64,000 nt of DNA from Brachyspira intermedia PWS/A (GCF_000223215.1 NC_017243.1:620001-684000); one strand, 5' to 3'. Positions 46,026 to 54,699 are shown, counted from the first letter of the stretch. Notes: generated by a model from the sequence alone, not told the origin. Translations and numbers: made by a program.

Positions 46026-47318
46026 ATGCAAACAATAACAACTAAACAAAATATATTAATAATAGACGATGAAGAAGACATACTGACTACCTGTCAGAAT
46101 ATTTTAGAAGATGAAGGCTATGGAGTAGATATAGCTAAGAATTATAAAGAAGCAGAAGATATACTTAATAGTAAGAATGTAAATTTAGTATTTTTAGATG
46201 TATGGCTACCTGATGTAGACGGACTTGACATACTTGCCAATATAAAAGAAAAATACCCTAATACTATTGTTATAATGATGAGTGGCCATGCTGGTGTTGA
46301 AACAGCAGTAAGAGCTACTAAGATGGGAGCTTATGACTTTTTAGAAAAGCCAATAAGTATATCAAAACTTCTTTCAAGCTGCGAAGATGTATTCAAAGAA
46401 TCTACAAATAAAACAGAATCTCTAGATAATGAAGAAAATGAGTCAAATCATCATCATAATAATGTAGGATATAAGGTTAAACAGAGAACTATAGCTAAAA
46501 GTATCGTTGTAAGCGGTTTTGCTCTAATGGAAGGAAGAAAAACAGCTTTAACATTAGTTCCAGCAGAAGTTAATACAGGTATAGTTTTTATTGATATTAA
46601 TACAAATACTCATATAAAATTATCCCATAATAATATACTTTCTAAAGATAAATCAGGAGCAGTTAATTCTACAGCATTAATCTCCGGAAACAGATATATA
46701 AAGACTACAGAACATTTTTTAGCAGCACTTCATATGATGGGTATTACTAATTTAATAGTAAAATGTGATGGTGAAGTACCCAATGTAGACGGTTCTGCTT
46801 TAGTATTCTGCGATGCTTTGAAAGAGGCTGGTTTTGTAGAGCAAGATGATTATATAGAGCCTATAGTTATAGATCAGACTTTGACTTATGGTACTGTTAA
46901 TGATAATGAAACTTATATAATACTTTCACCTTATGATGGTCTTGAAGTTAGTCTTCGTATAGATTTTGCAGGCAGTATAGGCGTACAGGAATATACATAT
47001 AAATTTGATAATTTTGATCAGTTTACAGAAGAAGTTGGAAGAGCTAGATCATTTAACACTATAGATAATATTGATTATGCACAAAAAATGGGAATGGCTG
47101 GAAGCGGTATGATAGGAAGTCATATACTCCTTTGTGACGGAAAAGTAATAAATACTAAACTTCATTTTGATAATGAGTTTGTAAGACATAAAATTTTGGA
47201 CATAATTGGGGATTTATATATATTAGGAAGACCTATAAGAGGCAAAGTTGTAGCTAATAAGTCTTCACATTCTTTCAATCATTCCGTTGTACATGATCTT
47301 GCAAATAGATATTTATGA
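46026..47318 (+). CDS. lpxC: Response-regulator receiver fused to LpxC deacetylase
   Basis: A 430-residue two-domain protein. Residues 8-120 are a complete receiver of the NtrC/NtrX type: Asp14, Asp15, phosphoacceptor Asp58 (LVFLDVWLPDVDG), Ser86 (MMSGH) and Lys108 (FLEKPIS). An acidic/His-rich linker follows (about 121-150, EENESNHHHNN). Residues ~152-430 are LpxC, the zinc deacetylase that commits UDP-acyl-GlcNAc to lipid A: TTEHFLAALHMMG, GEVPNVDGSALVF, FVRHKILDIIGDLYILG (zinc His and Asp) and KSSHSFNH (catalytic His). Every residue needed for catalysis is present. ATG at 46026 has GGAAG 8 bases before it; a TTG at 46011 is less likely. A sigma factor follows after 57 bases. Confidence 0.93.
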   Translation: MQTITTKQNILIIDDEEDILTTCQNILEDEGYGVDIAKNYKEAEDILNSKNVNLVFLDVWLPDVDGLDILANIKEKYPNTIVIMMSGHAGVETAVRATKMGAYDFLEKPISISKLLSSCEDVFKESTNKTESLDNEENESNHHHNNVGYKVKQRTIAKSIVVSGFALMEGRKTALTLVPAEVNTGIVFIDINTNTHIKLSHNNILSKDKSGAVNSTALISGNRYIKTTEHFLAALHMMGITNLIVKCDGEVPNVDGSALVFCDALKEAGFVEQDDYIEPIVIDQTLTYGTVNDNETYIILSPYDGLEVSLRIDFAGSIGVQEYTYKFDNFDQFTEEVGRARSFNTIDNIDYAQKMGMAGSGMIGSHILLCDGKVINTKLHFDNEFVRHKILDIIGDLYILGRPIRGKVVANKSSHSFNHSVVHDLANRYL

Positions 47319-47375
47319 ATTTGATTTAATGATTAAAAATTATATAATTAATAACTAATTTAAGAGTATGAGAAT

Positions 47376-48230
47376 ATGTCAGAAAGCAGGTTAAGAACTA
47401 ATACGGAAGAACAGAATAACATATCATTATATTTTGCAGATGCTAAAAAAGAAAAGCTTTTAACTAGAGAAGAAGAAATAGAACTCACAAAAAGATTAAA
47501 AGAAGGAGATGCAGAGGCAAGATCCAAACTGATTAGAAGCAATTTGAGATTTGTTATTACAATAGCAAAACAATATAAAAACAGCGGACTTTTACTTGAA
47601 GATTTAATAAGTGAGGGAAATTTAGGACTTATAATAGCAGCTGATAGATTTGATCCGGATAAAGGCTATCATTTTATATCCTATGCTGTATATTGGATAA
47701 GACAGAGTATTTTAAGGGCTATAAATGAAAAATCAAGACTTATAAGGCTTCCTTTGAATAAAGCTATGGATTTAGTAGATTTGGAAAGAGCCGTGCATCA
47801 ATACTATTATAAAAGCGGATATACTCCAGATGTTAATGAGCTTGCAGCTATTTTAAATAAAGACCCTAATGATATACTTCATATTATGTCTATGAGTACA
47901 GAACATGTTTCTCTTGAGGGAGAATATAATTATGACGGTATGAAAGACAGACTCATTGATACTATAGAGGATAAAACTTCAAAAAATGTTGAAGAAACTG
48001 CTATAAATAAAGAGCTTATGGAAGAATTAAAGACTGCCATTGAGAGTTTATCAGATATAGAAAAGCAGATTATCAATGCAAGATATGGAATAGATCAGGA
48101 AAGAAAAACCCTTAAAGAAGTAGGGGAGATGTTTTCTTTCACTAAAGAGCGTATAAGGCAGATAGAGAAAAAAGCATTAAGAAAAATGCATTCTCAGAAA
48201 TACAGTTCATTAAAAGATTTCTTAAAATAA
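47376..48230 (+). CDS. Sigma-70 family RNA polymerase sigma factor (RpoD/RpoS-like, short)
   Basis: A 284-residue sigma factor lacking region 1.1. Visible are region 1.2/2 (SLYFADAKKEKLLTREEEIE, NLRFVITIAKQYKN, LIIAADRFDPDKGYHFISYA, WIRQSILRAI), region 3 (SRLIRLPLNKA) and region 4.2 helix-turn-helix (TLKEVGEMFSFTKERIRQIE). The 'GYHFISYAVYWIRQSI' -10-binding segment has His where primary factors have a different residue. Length and layout resemble group 2 (RpoS/SigB-like) factors. It could be the organism's RpoS-like or a second RpoD. It starts 57 bases after the receiver-LpxC gene and overlaps closely with hemW (4-base gap), so an operon of three is likely. Confidence 0.88.
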   Translation: MSESRLRTNTEEQNNISLYFADAKKEKLLTREEEIELTKRLKEGDAEARSKLIRSNLRFVITIAKQYKNSGLLLEDLISEGNLGLIIAADRFDPDKGYHFISYAVYWIRQSILRAINEKSRLIRLPLNKAMDLVDLERAVHQYYYKSGYTPDVNELAAILNKDPNDILHIMSMSTEHVSLEGEYNYDGMKDRLIDTIEDKTSKNVEETAINKELMEELKTAIESLSDIEKQIINARYGIDQERKTLKEVGEMFSFTKERIRQIEKKALRKMHSQKYSSLKDFLK

Positions 48231-48234
48231 TAAA

Positions 48235-49367
48235 ATGTCCGGGCTTTATATACATATCCCTTTTTGTACATATAAATGCAGTTATTGTAATTTTTATTCT
48301 ATTGTAAATAAGAATGATATAGAAATATATAAAAAATATATAGAAAGCTTAATATCAGAATTAAAATTAAGAATATCAGACTATAAATCAGAAATAGAAA
48401 CAATATATTTTGGAGGTGGTACTCCTTCTGTATTGGGCACCGATTTATTAAAATATTTATTGGATAATATATTAAATATTGTTCATAATAAAGATTTAAA
48501 AAATACAAATTTGATAAAAGAAATTACTATTGAATCAAATATAAATGATATAAATGCTGAATATATTAATTTTTTAGAGAATATACCAAATATAAGGCTT
48601 TCTTTAGGTATACAGACATTCAATGAAAAGAGTTTAGCCATTATAAATAGGCATACCTATAAAAAAGATATTATAAATACACTTAAACTGATAAATAAAT
48701 CATCTTTAGAAAATATATCTCTTGATTTCATATGCGGGCTTCCTTTAAATAGTGAAAATCAAATAATAGATGATATATTATTTTCATTAGATTTGCTTCC
48801 TAAAACCAAGCATTTTTCACTTTATTATTTAGAATTAACCAATTCGCTTCAAAGAAAATGGGAAGATTTACTGCCTAATGAAGAAGAATCTGTCATCTAT
48901 TATAAAAAAGCATCTGATACATTGGAAGGACTTGGATTTAAAAGGTATGAAGTTTCAAATTATTCAATGCCAAATTATAATTCTATTCATAATAGTAATT
49001 ATTGGCTTTTGAAAGATTATATAGGTATAGGTGTATCGGCTGTAGGGTGTTATAATGATAATAGATACAGTAATGTTAAAATGCTTAGAGATTATTTTGA
49101 TTTTATTGATAATAATAATCTTCCTATAAAAGAAAATGAATATTTAGATATAGATACTAGAAAAAAGAATTTATATTCCTTTCACTAAGAACAGTAAAAG
49201 GAATAAATATTAATGAATATAATAATTACTTTAATGAAAAATTTTATGACAAATATTATCACATTATAAATAATAATAATAAATATTTTAATATATCTAA
49301 TAATTATTTATCTATAAAAAAGTTCTATTTTGATTATGTTGATGAGATTAGTTTATTGTTACTTTGA
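48235..49367 (+). pseudogene. hemW: HemW radical-SAM heme chaperone, one-base frameshift near the 3' end
   Basis: A continuous frame gives 317 residues starting MSGLYIHIPFCTYKCSYCNF, with the radical-SAM triad Cys11/Cys15/Cys18 and FGGGTPSVLG. It stops at 49188. The remaining ~60 residues of HemW (SLRTVKGININEYNNYF to EISLLLL, stop 49365-49367) continue in the next frame. The break is in an A6 run (49161-49166); with one extra A the protein is 377 residues, normal for HemW. In frame the run reads AGA AAA AAG, that is the dnaX-type slippery heptamer A AAA AAG. HemW delivers heme to respiratory enzymes. It may be a real truncation, slippage or sequencing error. Its end overlaps trpR (opposite strand) by 9 bases. 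Confidence 0.88.
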
Positions 49368-49658
49368 TTTACTTAATGATTCTTGAAAATTTTTATCGTT
49401 TATAAGATATTTATCGACTATTATTGCTAAAGCACTATCTTCTTTTTTTAATTCCTTTGCTCCTCTTGTTATTGAACAAAGGCTAGCATTTAAATGTTTG
49501 GCTATTTCGTATTGAGGCATCTTCTTTCTTAATAGGGTGACTATCCTCAATCTTTGCTGTATCATATCTTGTTCATCTTTTGTGAAGAGTTCTGTTAGAA
49601 GTTTCTTAATGAATTCTTCATTGTTTTCAGTTGCTAGAATATGTGCTAATAGTTCCAT
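49359..49658 (-). CDS. trpR: Trp repressor family protein
   Basis: A 99-residue TrpR/YerC-like regulator. The core aligns with E. coli TrpR: TKDEQDMIQQRLRIVTLLRK against [20 protein letters not shown], and the helix-turn-helix KHLNASLCSITRGAKELKK against NELGAGIATITRGSNSLKA. In TrpR the Arg of RLRIV contacts the tryptophan. AAGGAGACATAAA before ATG is a strong ribosome site. It lies alone; no trp genes are in the window. It may instead be a YerC-type regulator that does not bind Trp. It is convergent with hemW and overlaps its restored 3' end. Confidence 0.85.
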   Translation of the reverse strand: MELLAHILATENNEEFIKKLLTELFTKDEQDMIQQRLRIVTLLRKKMPQYEIAKHLNASLCSITRGAKELKKEDSALAIIVDKYLINDKNFQESLSKSK

Positions 49659-49826
49659 TTTATGTCTCCTTAAAATTATTACTATTTAGAATACTACTAT
49701 ATTAAGTATAGGATAAATATTAATTTTTTCAAGTAAATTTATTATTATTATTATATATAATAATACATTTTATTTATTACAAGTATATGTAAATTACTGT
49801 TTATTAATAATAATCAAGGCAAATTT

Positions 49827-50402
49827 ATGAAAAAGTCTAATAAAAATAATAGAAATAGTAAAAATATAAAAAAAATTTCAACTAAAGAAAATACTAAAAA
49901 TAATTTGTTTATTATTTTATTTGCCATATTTGTTTTGTTTACTGTATTTATATACAATTATTATAATAAAAAAATTAATTCAGTATCAAATATAAATGAA
50001 GTTGATTCTCAAGGGCTTACAATAGTGATGAAGGCATTACTTAATGAGAATAATCAATTAAATATTAATGATATAAAAAGGCTTATAAGAGATAATAGAA
50101 AAAATATAGATTATAAAATCAGAGATAGCGAAAGTAAAACTCTTTTAATGTATGCGGTATTTAACGGAGATACTGAAATAATAAAAGATATAGCTAAATA
50201 CGGCAATCAATTAAATGAAATAGATAATAATGGAAGAACGGCATTACATTGGGCGGTATATTATAATAAATATGATGCTGTTGTTGCTTTGATAGAGCTT
50301 GGTGCTAAAGATTATATAAAAGATGATTATTCACTTACTCCTATAGATATAGCACAATATGAGGGGTATGAGGATATATATGAATATTTATCAAATTTAT
50401 AA
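49827..50402 (+). CDS. Membrane-anchored ankyrin-repeat protein
   Basis: A 191-residue protein. A basic N-terminus (KKSNKNNRNSKNIKK) is followed by a TM helix at about residues 28-47. The rest (~60-190) contains about three ankyrin repeats: SKTLLMYAVFNGDTEIIKDI, GRTALHWAVYYNKYDAVVAL and YSLTPIDIAQYEGYEDIYEY. The repeats are probably on the outer (periplasmic) side, by the positive-inside rule. Ankyrin proteins are common in Brachyspira; the partner is unknown. No strong ribosome site is seen except AAGG about 13 bases upstream. Confidence 0.85.
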   Translation: MKKSNKNNRNSKNIKKISTKENTKNNLFIILFAIFVLFTVFIYNYYNKKINSVSNINEVDSQGLTIVMKALLNENNQLNINDIKRLIRDNRKNIDYKIRDSESKTLLMYAVFNGDTEIIKDIAKYGNQLNEIDNNGRTALHWAVYYNKYDAVVALIELGAKDYIKDDYSLTPIDIAQYEGYEDIYEYLSNL

Positions 50403-50415
50403 TAATTAAAATATG

Positions 50416-50444
50416 TTGTAAAAAATATTTTTTAATGTTAGAAT
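50416..50444 (+). promoter_or_regulatory. Probable sigma-70 promoter of dnaN
   Basis: TTGTAA (50416-50421), 17 bases, TAGAAT (50439-50444), about 70 bases before the dnaN ATG. A strong ribosome site AAAGAGGAAGCA follows. Confidence 0.45.
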
Positions 50445-50513
50445 TAGTTATTAATATTGTAGTTTTTAGAAATTAGTAAAATAAAAATAATTAATAATAA
50501 TAAAGAGGAAGCA

Positions 50514-51641
50514 ATGAGATTTAGATGTTTAAAAAAAGATATAGTAAAATCTATTGGTGTTACTGAAAATGTTGTTGAAGGCAAAGTAATTTATAATATA
50601 GAAAGCAATGTGCTTTTTCATCTTGCAGGCAATATGCTTACATTAACTGCTACTGACGGTTCTGTTTGGGCTAGAAGCAGAATAATACTTGATGACTGTG
50701 ATGGTGAAGGAGCTGTGGCTGTATATGCTAAGAAAATCAGTTCTATATTAAAAGAGATGCCTGACGGACTTATTACTATAAATGTTGAAGAGAATGAAAA
50801 AATAAACATAGAATCTGAAAACGGAAAAACTAAACACTTAATCATAGGTATGAAAACAGATGATTTCCCTGCTTATCCTGAAAGCAATGGAGATATCAGC
50901 TATATTATGCTTCCTACAAAAGAATTAGTTACTATGATTAATAAAACTATATCATCAATAGCTAAAGAGCCTTTCAAACCTGCTTTAAGAGGTATATGCT
51001 TTGAGAAAACTGATTCTAAATTTCTTGCTGTAGCTACTGACGGAAGAAGAATGGCTGTAATTGAAAGAGAATTTGAAGGTGTAGAAAATGGTTCTTTCTC
51101 TATAATCATAGAGCCTAAGGTTTTAAATGAGATACTTGTAACTGCAAATTATGATGAAGTAGAACAAGTAAAAATGGGAGTAGATGGACAGCAGGTTTAT
51201 TTCCAAGTTGGTAAATATGATTTTGTATCAAGCCTTATAGAAGGAAAATATCCTAATTTCAGACAGGTTATACCAAAAGAGTTTGCTTATAGTTTCAGAG
51301 TAAATAAAAATGATCTTCTTGATGCTATAAGACGTATCGTTCCTATGATTAATGATGTTCGTTCAAAGAGAATGATATTAACAGTTTCAGAAGAATCTCT
51401 AAAAGTAAAAGGTATAAACCAAGAGATGGGAGAATCTTTAGAAGAAATTGACATAAAATATTCAGGCGAAGAACATTCAGTTGCTTATAATTATACTTAT
51501 ATTCAAGATGTTATAAAACAAATCGATTCTGAAATAGTTACTTTTATGGTTAATAAAGACTCTAGCCCTACTATGGTAAAAGAAATAGAAAGAGAAGATT
51601 ATTATTATATCATTATGCCTATGAGTATAGGTGAGGAGTAA
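50514..51641 (+). CDS. dnaN: DNA polymerase III sliding clamp (beta subunit)
   Basis: A 375-residue sliding clamp of DNA polymerase III. Family features: MRFRCLKKDIVKSIGVTENV, RGICFEKTDSKFLAVATDGR, LIEGKYPNFRQVIPKEF, and the C-terminal YYYIIMPM hydrophobic pocket for clamp-binding motifs. Three clamp domains fit the length. dnaA, recF or gyrB are not next to it, so this does not mark the usual origin region. It is followed 22 bases later by a toxin-antitoxin-like pair. Confidence 0.95.
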   Translation: MRFRCLKKDIVKSIGVTENVVEGKVIYNIESNVLFHLAGNMLTLTATDGSVWARSRIILDDCDGEGAVAVYAKKISSILKEMPDGLITINVEENEKINIESENGKTKHLIIGMKTDDFPAYPESNGDISYIMLPTKELVTMINKTISSIAKEPFKPALRGICFEKTDSKFLAVATDGRRMAVIEREFEGVENGSFSIIIEPKVLNEILVTANYDEVEQVKMGVDGQQVYFQVGKYDFVSSLIEGKYPNFRQVIPKEFAYSFRVNKNDLLDAIRRIVPMINDVRSKRMILTVSEESLKVKGINQEMGESLEEIDIKYSGEEHSVAYNYTYIQDVIKQIDSEIVTFMVNKDSSPTMVKEIEREDYYYIIMPMSIGEE

Positions 51642-51663
51642 TTCATTTTAAGAGGAAATTCTG

Positions 51664-51852
51664 ATGGAAATTTTGGATTTATCTGTATTGGATAAAGAAT
51701 CAAAAAAACAGATAATAGATTTTTATGATTTATTACTTAATAAACAAAAAAACTCTTCTAAAAATGATTTAAATAAATTTAGCGGAAGTTTAAAAATCTT
51801 AGAGAAAGATCCATTAGAATTTCAAAAAGAAATAAGAAATGAATGGAAATAA
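51664..51852 (+). CDS. Putative antitoxin of a VapBC-type pair
   Basis: A 62-residue acidic/basic helical protein (MEILDLSVLDKESKKQIIDF) ending RNEWK. It overlaps the downstream PIN toxin by 14 bases, as is usual for type II pairs. It resembles short antitoxins with a C-terminal toxin-binding tail; a DNA-binding fold is not clear. AAGAGGAA lies before ATG. The call rests on its partner. Confidence 0.75.
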   Translation: MEILDLSVLDKESKKQIIDFYDLLLNKQKNSSKNDLNKFSGSLKILEKDPLEFQKEIRNEWK

Positions 51853-52207
51853 TATATTACTAGATACAAATGCGATTATATATTTTTTAAATGGTAAATT
51901 TCTACTTGATAATGAATATAATATATTTATATCAATAATATCAGAAATAGAATTACTATGTTATCCAAAAATAACATCGAAAGAAGAAAATATAATAAAA
52001 GATTTTCTTAACAGTATTAATATTATAAATTTAGATAACTATATTAAAAATGAAACTATTTTAATAAAAAAAGAAATTTCTATAAAACTTCCGGATGCAA
52101 TTATATTAGCTACCGCAAAAATAAATAATTTAATTTTATTAACACAAGATGAAGGCATATTAAAATATAATGGGTATAAAAATATAGATATAAGAAAATG
52201 TTTCTAG
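51839..52207 (+). CDS. PIN-domain ribonuclease toxin (VapC-like)
   Basis: A 122-residue PIN protein. Acidic active-site residues are Asp9 (LLDTNAIIYFL), Glu36 or Glu38 (ISEIELLCYP), Asp86 (KLPDAIILATA) and Asp104 (LLTQDEGILK). These metal-binding residues cut RNA; known VapC toxins cleave tRNA or rRNA, but the target here is unknown. It starts inside the antitoxin gene. All catalytic positions are intact, so it is likely active. Its position behind dnaN may be chance insertion. Confidence 0.88.
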   Translation: MNGNNILLDTNAIIYFLNGKFLLDNEYNIFISIISEIELLCYPKITSKEENIIKDFLNSINIINLDNYIKNETILIKKEISIKLPDAIILATAKINNLILLTQDEGILKYNGYKNIDIRKCF

Positions 52208-52355
52208 CTATATTTAGTTTTATAAAATTATATATTTGTAAAAAAATGGTAAAATAATTGTAAAAAATACTTGCTTAAAATTCTCATATAATATATTATC
52301 ATTTTTTTAATAATTGATGATTTTTAAGTTTGTTATAAGAGGTTTATTTAAAATT

Positions 52356-53210
52356 ATGAAAATTTTAGGCAATTATATTTACACAATAATAAAAGGTTTT
52401 ATCATAGGAGCCTCAATGCTTGTACCGGGCTTCAGCGGCGGCACTATGGCTATGATACTCGGCATATATGATAAATTAATTGCTTCTTTAAGCGGTGTTT
52501 TAACTTTCTCAAAAAATGAAAATTATTTTATAAAAAACAAACTTAACTTTTTATTTTTGATATTTTTCTGTGTAGGCTCTATTTTAGGTATGGTAATAAT
52601 TTCAAAGCCACTGTCTAATTTAATAGAAAAATATTATACTGTTTCTTCTTTCTTTTTTATGGGAGCGGCACTTGGCGGATTTAATACAGTTTATAATAAA
52701 ACCAAAGCCTATAAATTCGATTTTTTAAGCATTATATATATTCTTTTGGGAGCAGGAATAGTATATTTAATATCCATAATACCTGAAGGATTTTTTAGCA
52801 GCACAGGTGATAGAAGCGAAATGTTTATGTATTTTATACTTATAGTGGCAGGCTTGATTGTGGCAATAGCTATGATACTTCCGGGTATAAGTGTGTCATA
52901 CATGTTTTTGCTTTTAGGTATTTATCAGGAAACCATTGATGCCGTACATGATTTATATATTCCATATTTAGCACCTTTAGCTATAGGCTCTATTTTAGGA
53001 GTTGTACTTACTACAAAAATTTTGGAATATTGGATGGAGCATTATGTGAAATCATCTTATTTGATAATATCCGGTTTTGTATTAGGATCTATTATACAGG
53101 TTTTTCCAGGACTTCCAAAAGGCATAGAATGGGCTTTATGTCCTATAATGTTTTTAGCAGCTTATTTCCTTATAAGGCTTTTACAGAGATTCGATCCTGA
53201 TAATAGATAA
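52356..53210 (+). CDS. DUF368 membrane protein (PopT-type undecaprenyl phosphate translocase)
   Basis: A 284-residue membrane protein with about eight TM helices. The signatures GFIIGASMLVPGFSGGTMAM near the N-terminus and VAIAMILPGISVSYMFLLLG near residue 180 are the inverted-repeat DUF368 hairpins. This family was recently shown to recycle undecaprenyl phosphate for cell-wall synthesis, with DedA proteins as alternatives. The ATG at 52356 (MKILGNYIYTIIKG) fits the family start; in-frame codons at 52314 (TTG) and 52317 (ATG) would add a hydrophobic extension. AAGAGG lies 13 bases before 52356. Confidence 0.88.
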   Translation: MKILGNYIYTIIKGFIIGASMLVPGFSGGTMAMILGIYDKLIASLSGVLTFSKNENYFIKNKLNFLFLIFFCVGSILGMVIISKPLSNLIEKYYTVSSFFFMGAALGGFNTVYNKTKAYKFDFLSIIYILLGAGIVYLISIIPEGFFSSTGDRSEMFMYFILIVAGLIVAIAMILPGISVSYMFLLLGIYQETIDAVHDLYIPYLAPLAIGSILGVVLTTKILEYWMEHYVKSSYLIISGFVLGSIIQVFPGLPKGIEWALCPIMFLAAYFLIRLLQRFDPDNR

Positions 53211-53220
53211 TATAGATGAG

Positions 53221-53499
53221 TATATACTAAAAATTTTTAAGTTTGTTAATTTTTTGTTGTTCTTTTTCCCGCCGCAAAAAGTTGCAAAAAGTGCAAGTAT
53301 AAAATTAGTACTAAATCATACTAAAATTATATTAAATGTAAGGTAATTCATAAAATTAAAGCCAAAATGCAGTCTTTTTGGTTCTCGCCGTAGGCGGGCT
53401 TCGTCTGTGCCAACAAAAGAACTGGGGTGCGGGGCAAAGCCCTGCAAATATTTTAAATTAAAAAATTATTTTGACAAAATATATTTGTTTAGGTATATA
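53221..53499. mobile_element. MITE-like element, copy 3 (279 bp)
   Basis: Third copy, filling the convergent gap 53211-53512. Left end TATATACTAAAAATTTTTAA (53221-53240) and GTTTGTTAA. Right end TTGACAAAATATATTTGTTT (53471-53490) then AGGTATATA to 53499. The interior is shorter: CCCGCCGCA, AAGTGCAAGTATAAAATTAG, CGCC-GTA-GGCG, GGGC-AAA-GCCC. Orientation is the same as copies 1 and 2. Confidence 0.7.
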
Positions 53500-53512
53500 T
53501 TAGCATATAATA

Positions 53513-54136
53513 TTAATCATAAATTACTTTGATATTATAAACATTAAAATAGTATGGATATCTGCTGAAAAGTTCTATATCAAAAGTTTTTGTATCGTTA
53601 TTTATTTCTTTAAAATTTTTTATTTTTTTACTGCCATTTAAATAAAAATCCATTTTTAAAAATGAATTTATATTTCTTTCATTTATCTCATCAAAAATAT
53701 TTTTATTTATTTTAATTGTGAATAATTTATTTTCTTTTATAGATTTATAATTATTGTATCCGTCTGTAATTTCTAAATTAAATAGGGCAGGGTATACATT
53801 AATTTTGTATGTGTTTAATATACGCCCTAACTTAATTATATTTATTTCTAATATTTTTATATTATATTTTTGATTTTGTTTTGTATTGATTTTTAATTCC
53901 GTATCTGCATCTCTATCAAATGTTTGTATAAATAAATTATTAGTATCGAAATTATCATCTTCTAAAAACAAATCATAATTGTATTCATCTTTATGAAATC
54001 CTATTATATGAGATTTTTCTCTTTGTATATTATAACCATTGTATTTTAAATCGCTTAATTTATAAATATCGTCCGGCATAATAGAATAGGCATTTAAACA
54101 ATAAATGAATATTATAAAAATGAAATGCTTTATCAT
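53513..54136 (-). CDS. Secreted protein of unknown function
   Basis: A 207-residue protein with a signal peptide (MIKHFIFIIFIYCLNAYS). The mature part is rich in Asn/Lys/Ile and alternates strand-like segments (KYNIKILEINIIKLGRILNT, NVYPALFNLEITDGYNNYKS). I see no known motif. It starts 7 bases after the DUF1877 gene and is probably cotranscribed with it and the small membrane protein upstream. Its stop is 13 bases from the MITE-like element. Confidence 0.65.
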   Translation of the reverse strand: MIKHFIFIIFIYCLNAYSIMPDDIYKLSDLKYNGYNIQREKSHIIGFHKDEYNYDLFLEDDNFDTNNLFIQTFDRDADTELKINTKQNQKYNIKILEINIIKLGRILNTYKINVYPALFNLEITDGYNNYKSIKENKLFTIKINKNIFDEINERNINSFLKMDFYLNGSKKIKNFKEINNDTKTFDIELFSRYPYYFNVYNIKVIYD

Positions 54137-54143
54137 TGCTTTA

Positions 54144-54659
54144 TTATTGATCTACTGTGAATATAACGGCTCTGTTTGAATCAGCGGCATTTTTCCAAAA
54201 TTCTATGCTTCTGTAAAAATAATCCCAAGTATATTCAAAATCTTCATCGCTTAAAGGATATTCATAATCTTTTTCATCAATTTTAAAATACTTTTCTTTG
54301 AACTTTTCTTTTGTTATAGATTCTATTTTGGAAGCTATATCTTTAACTACATTAGGTTTTTTTAATGTGATAATATAATCTTCCTCATCATCTCCGTTTC
54401 CGTATAAAACATCTCCCCCCATTATGATAGAGCCAAAAGGATAATTATCATCACCAAATACTAAAAGCCCATCATTAGAAAGACATCTATGCATAGCGTC
54501 CCAAGATTTATCAAGCTCATAAATATATTTTGTATGCTTTTCAAAATAAATTTCTTCCAAATCTTCAGAAATAAAATCAGGTCTTTCAAACCTTGAAGTT
54601 TTTAATAATTTATTTAAATCTCTATCGCTTAAAGCAAAGAATACACCCAAACAACCCAT
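54144..54659 (-). CDS. DUF1877 (YfbM-like) protein
   Basis: A 171-residue soluble protein of the DUF1877/YfbM family. The start MGCLGVFFALSDRDLNKLL and the segment ELDKSWDAMHRCLSNDG match the family, as does the C-terminal YYFRSIEFWKNAADSNRAVI-like stretch (FYRSIEFWKNAADSNRAVIF). The family has no known function. It lies in a small group of minus-strand genes of mixed content. Confidence 0.85.
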   Translation of the reverse strand: MGCLGVFFALSDRDLNKLLKTSRFERPDFISEDLEEIYFEKHTKYIYELDKSWDAMHRCLSNDGLLVFGDDNYPFGSIIMGGDVLYGNGDDEEDYIITLKKPNVVKDIASKIESITKEKFKEKYFKIDEKDYEYPLSDEDFEYTWDYFYRSIEFWKNAADSNRAVIFTVDQ

Positions 54660-54699
54660 ATAAAGTAATCCTTATTAATATTTATTTAATATAATATTT

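Noticed and set aside
50400-51660. Replication origin next to dnaN
   Set aside because: No dnaA, recF or gyrB next to it and no cluster of DnaA boxes (TTATNCACA) was seen.
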